Assembly: GCA_029782335.1 (NCBI GenBank)
Contig: JAKOVA010000022.1
Coordinates: forward strand, 1-36,772
Length of the DNA stretch: 36,772 bases
Reading direction: 5' to 3'
From: Actinomycetes bacterium
GTDB lineage: Bacteria; Actinomycetota; Acidimicrobiia; Acidimicrobiales; Microtrichaceae
The position numbers and the translations under genes were made by a program. The notes below the pieces were generated by a model, which saw only the letters and a program-made list of their open reading frames with translations, did no database searches and was not told the DNA's origin. Below are positions 23,884-33,335 of this stretch, piece after piece. Every line of letters begins with the position of its first letter. Position 1 is the first letter of the stretch.

Positions 23884-24489
23884 ATGGCCACGAAGAAGCC
23901 GACGAAGAAATCGCCGTCCGAAACGACCCCTGCGAAGAAGGCTCCCGCGAAGGCGGCGGCGAAGCCCGCCGCAGCGAAGAAGGCCCCAGCGGCGAAGAAG
24001 GCCCCAGCGGCGAAGGCTCCAGCGAAGAGCGCCCCGGCGAAGAAGGCTCCCTCGAAGAGCACTCCCGCGAAAAAGGCTCCCGCAGCGGCGAAAGCACCCG
24101 CCGCGGCCAAGCCGGCATTCGATCAGAAGTTTCTCGATGCGCAACGGGCGCTCCTGCTCGAAGAGCGCGAGAACTACACGCGGCAGGCGGATGCGCTGCT
24201 CGCCGAAGCGGTGTCGCTCACCGAGGATCGTGAACCGGGCGACGTGCAGTTCGACGAGGAATCGGGTGAAGGCGACACCCTCGCGGTCGAACGAGAACGA
24301 GATCTGGCGCTGTCCGCCCAGGCGCGGGCCGCGGTCGAGGAGATCGACGCTGCACTCAAGCGACTCGACGACGGAACCTACGGGATCTGCCGCCACTCGG
24401 GCCTGCCCATCCCCAAGGAGCGCCTGAAGGCCATTCCGTGGGCCACCGAACGCGTCGAGTACAAGGTCGGTGGATTCGGTCGTCTCTGA
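23884..24489 (+). CDS. DksA/TraR-like protein with Ala-Lys-Pro-rich N-terminal tail and degenerate zinc finger
   Basis: A 201-aa protein in two parts. Residues 1-80 are almost only Ala, Lys, Pro and Ser, built from repeats such as AKKAPA, like the tails of histone H1-type proteins; this part should bind DNA or RNA. The rest is a DksA/TraR-type coiled coil (FDQKFLDAQRALLLEERENY and DLALSAQARAAVEEIDAALK) and the finger region TYGICRHSGLPIPKERLKAI. In DksA four cysteines bind zinc; here only the first (about Cys169) remains, the second is Ser and the last two are absent. The spacing otherwise matches DksA. It may act on RNA polymerase or as a nucleoid protein. The ATG at 23884 has an SD (GAGGGA). 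Its end overlaps lspA by 20 bases. Confidence 0.85.
   Translation: MATKKPTKKSPSETTPAKKAPAKAAAKPAAAKKAPAAKKAPAAKAPAKSAPAKKAPSKSTPAKKAPAAAKAPAAAKPAFDQKFLDAQRALLLEERENYTRQADALLAEAVSLTEDREPGDVQFDEESGEGDTLAVERERDLALSAQARAAVEEIDAALKRLDDGTYGICRHSGLPIPKERLKAIPWATERVEYKVGGFGRL
23974..24009 (+). repeat. Tandem repeat, two perfect 18-bp units, within the DksA-like gene
   Basis: GCGAAGAAGGCCCCAGCG occurs twice in direct succession, encoding AKKAPA twice. Imperfect copies continue on both sides from about 23930 to 24110, so the tail grew by in-frame duplication and is likely to vary in length between strains. Confidence 0.85.
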
Positions 24490-25105
24490 GCCGGTCCACC
24501 CGCAGCGCGGGTTGCGACGGGCCTGGTTGGTGGCGACGGTCGGCGTCGCCGTCCTTGTCGCGGATCAGCTCTCGAAATCGTGGGCCGTCGATCGGCTCAG
24601 CCCCGAGAATTCCGATGGCATCCACGTCGTCGGTGACCTGTGGTTTCGCCTGGCATTCAACAAGGGCATGGCGTTCAGCCGCTGGCAAGGTGGCGGGCCG
24701 ATCATCGCCTTGATCGCCGTGGCGATCATCGGTGTCCTGGCCTGGTACGCACGGCTGATCCACCGTCGGCCCCAACTCGTGCTCATCGGTGTGGTGATGG
24801 GCGGCGCGGCGGGGAACCTCGTTGATCGGATCGCTCGCTCGGGCGAAGGGTTTCTCGGCGGGCGCGTGGTGGACTTCATCTACGTCGGGTGGTGGCCGAC
24901 CTTCAACGTCGCGGACGCTGCGATCGTCGTGGGCGGCATCGCCCTGGCGGTGCTGCTGAGCTTCCAGCCCGAGACACCGCCGGACGCGGCGACTTCACCA
25001 CCGTCGTCCGAGGCGTCCTCCGAGACGTCATCGGACACACCGCCCGGGGTGTCGTCCGAGACGGCATCCGAAGCGCCCTCTGAGTTGCCGCCCGAGACTC
25101 CGTGA
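24470..25105 (+). CDS. lspA: Lipoprotein signal peptidase (signal peptidase II) with Ser/Pro/Glu-rich tail
   Basis: A 211-aa membrane aspartic protease that removes signal peptides from prolipoproteins. Four transmembrane segments are visible, with VADQLSKSWAV near residue 30, FRLAFNKGMAFS (about 59-70), the first catalytic Asp in GNLVDRIARS (about 115-124) and the second in FNVADAAIVVG (about 145-155). From about residue 167 there is an unusual tail of some 45 residues made of Ser, Pro, Glu and Thr (for example SSEASSETSSDTPPG), not needed for catalysis in the family. GTG start 20 bases inside the preceding gene; its stop overlaps rluD (GTGA). Confidence 0.92.
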   Translation: MDSVVSEPVHPQRGLRRAWLVATVGVAVLVADQLSKSWAVDRLSPENSDGIHVVGDLWFRLAFNKGMAFSRWQGGGPIIALIAVAIIGVLAWYARLIHRRPQLVLIGVVMGGAAGNLVDRIARSGEGFLGGRVVDFIYVGWWPTFNVADAAIVVGGIALAVLLSFQPETPPDAATSPPSSEASSETSSDTPPGVSSETASEAPSELPPETP

Positions 25106-26019
25106 CCGACGAGCTGCTGCCCGCCGCGCTCGACGGCGAGCGCGTGGATCGGGTCGTCGCGATGCTCACCGGCTGCTCGCGCGCCGAGGCCACCGCAGCC
25201 ATCGAGGTTGGATCCGTCACGTTGGATCGCGTCGTGGTGACCCGTGGAGCAACGCGGGTCCGTGCCGGCCAGCGACTGGTGGTCGAGGGCGATCCGCTGC
25301 GACCGCCCGCAGAGATCGAACCCGACCCGTCGGTCGAGTTCGGTGTCGTCCACGAGGACGCGGAGGTGATCGTCGTCGACAAGCCGGCCGGTCTCGTGGT
25401 TCATCCCGGGGCGGGCCATCACGGGGCGACGCTCGCGGCGGGGCTCCTCGCCCGCTATCCGGAGCTCCGTGTCGTCGGTGACGACCCGATCCGCCCCGGG
25501 ATCGTGCACCGCCTCGACAAGGGCACCTCCGGGCTGCTCGTCGTCGCGCGAACCCAGAGCGCATTCGAGTCGCTCGTGGAACAACTGTCGGACCACAGCG
25601 TCGATCGGCGGTACCGGGCGCTGGTACACGGCCATCTCGAAACCGCCCGTGGCACGATCGACGCTCCGGTCGGTCGCTCGCGGCGCGACCCGTTGCGGAT
25701 GACCGTCACCGCGTCCGGTCGTGAGGCCCGCACGCACTACGAGGTGCTCGCCGCCTACGACGATCCGGCTCCGGTCTCCCTGTTGGAATGCCGTCTCGAG
25801 ACCGGACGAACTCATCAGATCCGGGTCCACCTGCGCTCCATCGGCCGATCCGTCGTCGGTGACGACCTCTACGGCGGTGCACGGGGTCCGTTCCCGATCG
25901 AGCGTCCGTTCCTCCATGCCGTGCGGCTCGGCTTCGCGCACCCCGGCGACGGCCGCGACGTGTGGTTCGAATCGCCGCTTCCGGCGGACCTGAACGATCT
26001 ACTTGCCGGACTTCGTTGA
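25102..26019 (+). CDS. rluD: RluD-type 23S rRNA pseudouridine synthase
   Basis: A 305-aa protein with an N-terminal S4 RNA-binding domain (about residues 10-70) and a pseudouridine synthase domain with HRLDKGTSGLLVVART (about 136-151; Asp139 catalytic), IVVDKPAGLVVHPG (about 91-104) and ETGRTHQIRVHLRSIG (about 233-248). Members of the RluA/RluD group modify helix 69 of 23S rRNA; the exact uridines are not readable. The lspA-rluD pairing is common in bacteria. GTG start overlaps the lspA stop. The 3' end overlaps the convergent Rrf2 gene by 21 bases. Confidence 0.93.
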   Translation: MTDELLPAALDGERVDRVVAMLTGCSRAEATAAIEVGSVTLDRVVVTRGATRVRAGQRLVVEGDPLRPPAEIEPDPSVEFGVVHEDAEVIVVDKPAGLVVHPGAGHHGATLAAGLLARYPELRVVGDDPIRPGIVHRLDKGTSGLLVVARTQSAFESLVEQLSDHSVDRRYRALVHGHLETARGTIDAPVGRSRRDPLRMTVTASGREARTHYEVLAAYDDPAPVSLLECRLETGRTHQIRVHLRSIGRSVVGDDLYGGARGPFPIERPFLHAVRLGFAHPGDGRDVWFESPLPADLNDLLAGLR

Positions 26020-26466
26020 GGCGTCGGGCGCGTCACCCGGCCACGGCGCGGCGCCCCGGGTGATCGCAGCGAGATCCGAGAGCGAGTACCCCTGGAGCAG
26101 CTCGCGCATGCGGTCCCCGGCGTCGCCCCAGATCGCCAGCAGCACGCACTGGCCCTCGTGATCACATGCCCCACCAGTGTGGGGGAGGCCGAAGTCTCCG
26201 GCCTGGATCGGACCGTCGACCGCCGAGACGATCTCGGCGAGGTTGATCTCCGCGGGCTCGCGTGCCAGGACGTACCCACCGCCGACCCCGCGCTTGGAAC
26301 GGACGAGGCCCGCCCCTTTCAACGCCAGCAGGATCTGTTCGAGATACGGCTGGGGGAGGCCGGTTCGTTCGGCGATGTCGCGGACCGAGGTCGGTCCTGC
26401 GGATTCGTGTAACGCCAGCGAGAGCAGTGCGCGGGCGGCGTAGTCGCCACGGGTCGAGACCTTCAC
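25999..26466 (-). CDS. Rrf2-family transcriptional regulator
   Basis: A 155-aa winged-helix regulator starting VKVSTRGDYAARALLSLALH, the classic Rrf2 N-terminus. The recognition helix region is SVRDIAERTGLPQPYLEQIL (about residues 27-46) and the wing is RSKRGVGGGYVLAR (about 56-69). Cys101 and Cys107 are spaced as in the Fe-S-binding members, but the third expected cysteine (position 113) is Trp. It may still bind a cluster with another ligand, or sense by thiols. The GTG at 26466 is chosen because TACGAT lies exactly seven bases before it and it yields the canonical N-terminus; the ATG at 26475 would overlap the promoter element. No iron-sulfur genes are adjacent. Confidence 0.87.
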   Translation of the reverse strand: MKVSTRGDYAARALLSLALHESAGPTSVRDIAERTGLPQPYLEQILLALKGAGLVRSKRGVGGGYVLAREPAEINLAEIVSAVDGPIQAGDFGLPHTGGACDHEGQCVLLAIWGDAGDRMRELLQGYSLSDLAAITRGAAPWPGDAPDASTKSGK

Positions 26467-26473
26467 CGCCCGC

Positions 26474-26479
26474 ATCGTA
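26474..26479 (-). promoter_or_regulatory. Predicted -10 element (TACGAT) for the Rrf2 gene, leaderless spacing
   Basis: On the minus strand TACGAT is followed by GCGGGCG and the GTG start. The last two bases belong to an ATG that would otherwise be taken as the start. Confidence 0.55.
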
Positions 26480-26504
26480 CGGTGCCGCTCGTGCTCGCTG
26501 GCGC

Positions 26505-26510
26505 AGTACC
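26505..26510 (+). promoter_or_regulatory. Candidate -10 element (TACCGT) for the phosphodiesterase-type hydrolase
   Basis: TACCGT fits TANNNT and would give a leader of about 36 bases that includes a G-rich SD-like run at 26532-26541. Confidence 0.35.
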
Positions 26511-26553
26511 GTTGGGTTGAGCAATCCCCGTGGGGGGAGGGAACGAGCAGGAC

Positions 26554-27660
26554 ATGACCGTTGACACACGCTTGGTAGTGCCCGATTACGGCGGTGCGTG
26601 CGTCTGCAACGTCGCCCCGGCACTCCTCGACGACCCCGATCACCTTCCGGCCTGGTTCCCCGCCGGTGCCGAGGGGGTCGACCAGGTGGTGCTGCTCGTC
26701 GTCGACGGCCTCGGCTGGAATCAGCTCCAGGAACGCGCATCGATCGCACCGCATCTGAGCGCCATGTCCGCGGCGCCGATCACCACGGTTTCGCCCACCA
26801 CCACCGCCACCGCGTTGACCTCAATTGCGACCGGTCGCCCGCCGGGCGAGCACGGGGTCGTCGGCTACCGGATCGCGGTCGGTCGCGACATCCTCAACGT
26901 CCTGCGTTGGACGACCTCGCGCGGCGACGCTCGCGACAGCGTCGACCCGCGGCGGATCGGTCTGGTGGAGCCGTTCGGTTCGCAACGGCCGCCGGTGGTC
27001 AACCGTGCAGAGGTCGAGTTCTCCGGGTTCACCGAGGCGCACCTCCGCGGTACCCGACACGTCGGGTACCGGATGCCCTCAACGCTCAACGCCGAAGTCG
27101 TCCGGCTCCTGCGGTCGGGCGAGCCGTTCATCTACGCCTACTACGACGGCATCGACAAGGTCGCCCACGAGTACGGCCTCGGCGAGCACTACGCCGCAGA
27201 ACTTCAGGCGATCGACATGATGGTGGCGGCGCTGATCGCTGCGCTGCCGTCAAACGCCGCGCTCGTGATCACCGCCGATCACGGCCAGGTCGAGGTGGCC
27301 GGCAACATGATCCGACCGCACCCCGAAGTGCTGAGCCACACCGACTTCCAATCCGGCGAGGGCAGGTTCCGCTGGCTGCACGCCGTTGCCGGCGCCCGCG
27401 CCGACCTGCTCGACGCGGCGTCTCGTCACCATGGCGAGGTCGCCTGGGTGATGTCGCGGGAGCAGATCGTGAGCGACGGATGGTTCGGCCCGAAGGTCGT
27501 ACCGGAGGCACTCGAACGACTCGGCGATGTCGCCATCGTTGCCCGGGAGCCGGTCGCGTTCGAAGATCCGGCCGACACCGGCCCCTTCGTCCTGATCGGC
27601 CGTCACGGTTCGATGACCGCTGACGAGGTGCTCGTTCCGCTCTTGGTCGCGCGGGGCTGA
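26554..27660 (+). CDS. Type I phosphodiesterase/nucleotide pyrophosphatase-like hydrolase (alkaline phosphatase superfamily)
   Basis: A 368-aa protein of the alkaline phosphatase superfamily. Metal-binding Asp in LLVVDGLGWNQL (about residues 47-58; Asp51), the nucleophile threonine in the PITTVSPTTTATALTSIATG stretch (about 75-94), YDGIDKVAHEYG (about 199-210) with the second-metal Asp and His, TADHGQVE (about 245-252), and a late GRHGSM that supplies the last His. It should cleave a phosphodiester or phosphomonoester with two divalent metals. No signal peptide, so a cytoplasmic substrate is likely; it cannot be named. The ATG at 26554 has AGCAGG nearby; an in-frame GTG at 26530 is an alternative. 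Confidence 0.85.
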   Translation: MTVDTRLVVPDYGGACVCNVAPALLDDPDHLPAWFPAGAEGVDQVVLLVVDGLGWNQLQERASIAPHLSAMSAAPITTVSPTTTATALTSIATGRPPGEHGVVGYRIAVGRDILNVLRWTTSRGDARDSVDPRRIGLVEPFGSQRPPVVNRAEVEFSGFTEAHLRGTRHVGYRMPSTLNAEVVRLLRSGEPFIYAYYDGIDKVAHEYGLGEHYAAELQAIDMMVAALIAALPSNAALVITADHGQVEVAGNMIRPHPEVLSHTDFQSGEGRFRWLHAVAGARADLLDAASRHHGEVAWVMSREQIVSDGWFGPKVVPEALERLGDVAIVAREPVAFEDPADTGPFVLIGRHGSMTADEVLVPLLVARG

Positions 27661-27668
27661 CCCGGCTC

Positions 27669-27674
27669 TAGTCT
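27669..27674 (+). promoter_or_regulatory. Predicted -10 element (TAGTCT) for bpa, leaderless spacing
   Basis: TAGTCT matches TANNNT and is followed by exactly seven bases and the ATG at 27682. TTGGTC lies 20 bases upstream as a poor -35. Confidence 0.6.
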
Positions 27675-27681
27675 GACGCCG

Positions 27682-28218
27682 ATGTCCGATCCCTCGATTC
27701 CCATGTCTTCGCCGGTCGCCCCGTCCCCCGAGGTGCTCGCGCCGGACCGCGTCGCGGCGCCCACGGACGACGGCTCCGACGCTCCCGCGGACGAGATCGA
27801 ATCGCCCGGAAAGATCATCCGGATCGGCGCGATGGTGAAGCAACTGCTCGAGGAGGTTCGCAACACGACCCTCGACGAGGCGGCTCGTGATCAACTCCGC
27901 GACATCTACGAGAACTCGCTCGCCGAACTGCGCACGGCGATCTCTCCGGAACTGGCAGGCGAACTCGACCGTCTCGCACTCGACTTCGACGACGAGACGG
28001 TGCCCTCCGAGGCACAACTCCGGATCGCCAAGGCGCAGCTCGTGGGGTGGCTCGAGGGCCTCTTTCACGGCATTCAGGCAGCGTTGGTTGCCCAACAGCT
28101 CGCTGCACGTCAGCAGCTGGAAGGGATGCGGGCACAGATCGGCCCGGGCGAACTGCGCCCTGATGGCCCAAGTCGCAATGCGGGTACCGGCGCCGGTCCG
28201 GGCGGCGGCTACCTCTGA
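27682..28218 (+). CDS. bpa: Bacterial proteasome activator (Bpa/PafE family)
   Basis: A 178-aa protein. The first 40 residues are Pro/Asp/Ser-rich and probably disordered. The core (about 42-140) is helical with the family pattern KIIRIGAMVKQLLEEVRNTT, DEAARDQLRDIYENSLAEL and AQLVGWLEGLFHGIQAALVA. A Gly-rich linker leads to the terminal GGGYL, whose penultimate Tyr corresponds to the HbYX-like GQYL end that docks on 20S proteasome alpha rings. Known role of the family: an ATP-independent ring that opens the proteasome gate and feeds it unfolded proteins. Inferred: the organism has a 20S proteasome; its genes are not in this window. Leaderless-type promoter directly before the ATG. Confidence 0.88.
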   Translation: MSDPSIPMSSPVAPSPEVLAPDRVAAPTDDGSDAPADEIESPGKIIRIGAMVKQLLEEVRNTTLDEAARDQLRDIYENSLAELRTAISPELAGELDRLALDFDDETVPSEAQLRIAKAQLVGWLEGLFHGIQAALVAQQLAARQQLEGMRAQIGPGELRPDGPSRNAGTGAGPGGGYL

Positions 28219-28285
28219 GTTCGTCCGACAGCGTCGGTGTCCCGAGCCGAGCGGCGCACGGTCGCCGTGGCGCGCGCGATACTCG

Positions 28286-28349
28286 GAATCACACCTCTGT
28301 AAGCCCCGGCGGGGCCTGATTCGGCCCGAAGCCGGGAGCGTGCGGAATC

Positions 28350-28350
<1 letters not shown>
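28286..28350 (+). promoter_or_regulatory. dnaE leader with two mutually exclusive pairings
   Basis: GAATCA occurs at 28286-28291 and 28345-28350 (the last base is the A of the dnaE ATG), and one complement, TGATTC, at 28317-28322. Each possible pairing encloses its own GC hairpin: GCCCCGGCGGGGC (28303-28315) or GGCCCGAAGCC (28323-28333). Pairing with the second copy would cover the start codon and loop out the SD-like GGGAG (28334-28338). Structure predicted by eye only. Confidence 0.35.
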
Positions 28351-31865
<3,515 letters not shown>

Positions 31866-31947
31866 GCCGCCCCGGCCGACTTGAACTGCCGGCGCGCGAG
31901 CCAGTGAACTAGTGGGGCCACAACTGCACCCAAACACCGGGGGATCC

Positions 31948-32613
31948 ATGGCGCTCGTTGCCACCACCAAGGATTGCACGCAGCTCGGAGACTCAGAGCT
32001 GGCCGAGATGGCCGACCTGTGCGCGGAGGGTCCGGGACGTTACGAGATCGGGACGCTCAACAAGCAGGCGGAGGCGTGGGTGCTGTGCACGCAGGTGCGA
32101 GACGGCAACGCATTGCGCGGGTTCTCCTTCTCGACGCTCGAACGCATCGGTGGGACGCCCGCGGTGCTGTTGGGTCTCGCGCACGTCAAGCGCCACTCCC
32201 GGCGCGACGCTGCACTCAAGGCGATCATGGCCGACAACTACCGCCGCGCGTTGATGGCGTTCCCCGATGAGGACGTCCTCGTCGGTACCCGGTTCAACCG
32301 GCCCGACGGTTTCGAGGCGTACAAAGTCCTCGTCGACCAGATCCCCCGCCCGGGCCACAAGGCCTCCGGGGAGGAGCGGGCCTGGGGCCGCCGCCTGGCG
32401 AAGCGCTTCGGTGTCGACGGCTCCTACGACGATCAGGGTTTCGTCGTCGCCGGTGACGGCTCGTATCCGCTCGTGTTGGACCACGAGTCGCTCAAGCCCG
32501 AGAAGCTTGACGCCGACACGGCCAAGCTGTTCACGGTGTTGAACGCCAAGCAGGGCGACGCCCTGATCACCTTCGGCTGGATCATGGCCGAAGAGCTGCT
32601 CAAGTTCGCCTGA
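31948..32613 (+). CDS. Protein of unknown function (221 aa), possibly GNAT-like
   Basis: I do not recognise this protein. The ATG at 31948 has a G-rich SD (GGGGGA) and gives a soluble 221-aa product. The first half has an alternating strand-helix pattern, LGDSELAEMADLCAEGPGRY, NALRGFSFSTLERIGGTPAVLLGLAHVKRH (shown in two parts), DAALKAIMADNYRRALMAFP, then EDVLVGTRFNRPDGFEAYKV, which is reminiscent of N-acetyltransferase folds, with no clear acetyl-CoA loop. The second half ends LNAKQGDALITFGWIMAEEL. Codon use matches the neighbours. Six bases separate it from the nitroreductase, so the two may be co-transcribed. Confidence 0.8.
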   Translation: MALVATTKDCTQLGDSELAEMADLCAEGPGRYEIGTLNKQAEAWVLCTQVRDGNALRGFSFSTLERIGGTPAVLLGLAHVKRHSRRDAALKAIMADNYRRALMAFPDEDVLVGTRFNRPDGFEAYKVLVDQIPRPGHKASGEERAWGRRLAKRFGVDGSYDDQGFVVAGDGSYPLVLDHESLKPEKLDADTAKLFTVLNAKQGDALITFGWIMAEELLKFA

Positions 32614-32619
32614 CCCCGC

Positions 32620-33243
32620 GTGGGGAGTCCGTCAGCCGAGGGACCTCCGAGCTTCGCTCGGACCTTGGCGGCGCGGCGGTCGTGTCGTAGCTATCGCACC
32701 ACCCCGATTCCCGAGGACGTCCTGGCGCGCGTGCTCGCCGCAGCGTCGCGCGCGCCGAGCGCCGGCAACACGTGGGCGCTCGACCTGGTTGTGATCCGGG
32801 ATCCGGCTCGGTACTGGGACGTCACCCTCCCGGCAGGGCCGCGTCGAGCGGGCTTCCGGTGGCAGGGCCTGCTCGCCGCTCCAGTGCTCGTCGTGCCGGT
32901 CGTGGATCCCGACGCCTACCCCCGTCGCTACGCCGAAGCCGACAAGGCGGCAACGGGACTCGGAGCGGGGACCGAGGCCTGGCAGGTTCCCTACTGGTGG
33001 GTGGACGGCGGCGCGGCGGTGATGGCGATGTTGTTGACGGCGACAGCGGAGGGACTCGGCTCCCTGTTGTTCGGCCAGTTCGGCCACGAAGCGGCGCTGC
33101 GTGTGGCACTGGGGATTCCCGACGGACGACGAGCGCTCGGCACCATCGCCCTTGGATGGCCCGACGACTCCGACCCGCGGTCACGCTCGACGGCGCGGGG
33201 ACGGCCGTCCTCGTCGAGCTACGTCCACGACGGCGGGTGGTGA
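32620..33243 (+). CDS. Nitroreductase-family protein
   Basis: A 207-aa FMN-dependent oxidoreductase. The FMN phosphate-binding start AARRSCRSYRTTPIPEDVL (about residues 17-35), RAPSAGNTWALDLVVIRD (about 45-62), a YWWVDGGAAVMAMLLTATAE block (about 126-145) and GLGSLLFGQFGHEAALRVALG (given in part), all in family order. It would reduce a small electrophile, nitroaromatic, quinone or flavin using NAD(P)H. The last 20 residues are Ser/Arg-rich. GTG start six bases after the preceding stop. The substrate is not evident from the context. Confidence 0.86.
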   Translation: MGSPSAEGPPSFARTLAARRSCRSYRTTPIPEDVLARVLAAASRAPSAGNTWALDLVVIRDPARYWDVTLPAGPRRAGFRWQGLLAAPVLVVPVVDPDAYPRRYAEADKAATGLGAGTEAWQVPYWWVDGGAAVMAMLLTATAEGLGSLLFGQFGHEAALRVALGIPDGRRALGTIALGWPDDSDPRSRSTARGRPSSSSYVHDGGW

Positions 33244-33281
33244 ATCGCTCCGTCACGGAAGTCGCACCCCGTCGAGCGGAG

Positions 33282-33287
33282 TAGGGT
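33282..33287 (+). promoter_or_regulatory. Candidate -10 element (TAGGGT) for the MMPL transporter
   Basis: TAGGGT matches TANNNT. Transcription would begin near 33295, inside the following hairpin, with a leader of about 40 bases and the SD GGGGAGGG at 33321-33328. Confidence 0.4.
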
Positions 33288-33292
33288 CGCTC

Positions 33293-33310
33293 CGCCGTCG
33301 GGTGACGGCG
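33293..33310 (+). terminator. Hairpin between the nitroreductase and the MMPL transporter
   Basis: CGCCGTC and GACGGCG form a perfect 7-bp stem with the loop GGGT. Only three T residues follow (33315-33317), so it is either a weak terminator of the nitroreductase unit or a leader structure of the transporter mRNA. Confidence 0.35.
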
Positions 33311-33335
33311 AAGCGTTTCCGGGGAGGGCTCCAGC

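Noticed and set aside
26479-26511. ACGGT/ACCGT inverted repeat between the Rrf2 gene and the hydrolase as an Rrf2 operator
   Set aside because: Only five bases per arm at a long spacing, and both arms are parts of the predicted -10 elements.
31881-31915. TTGAAC ... TAGTGG as a promoter for the unknown 221-aa gene
   Set aside because: Spacing of 23 bases is too long and TAGTGG lacks the final T of TANNNT.
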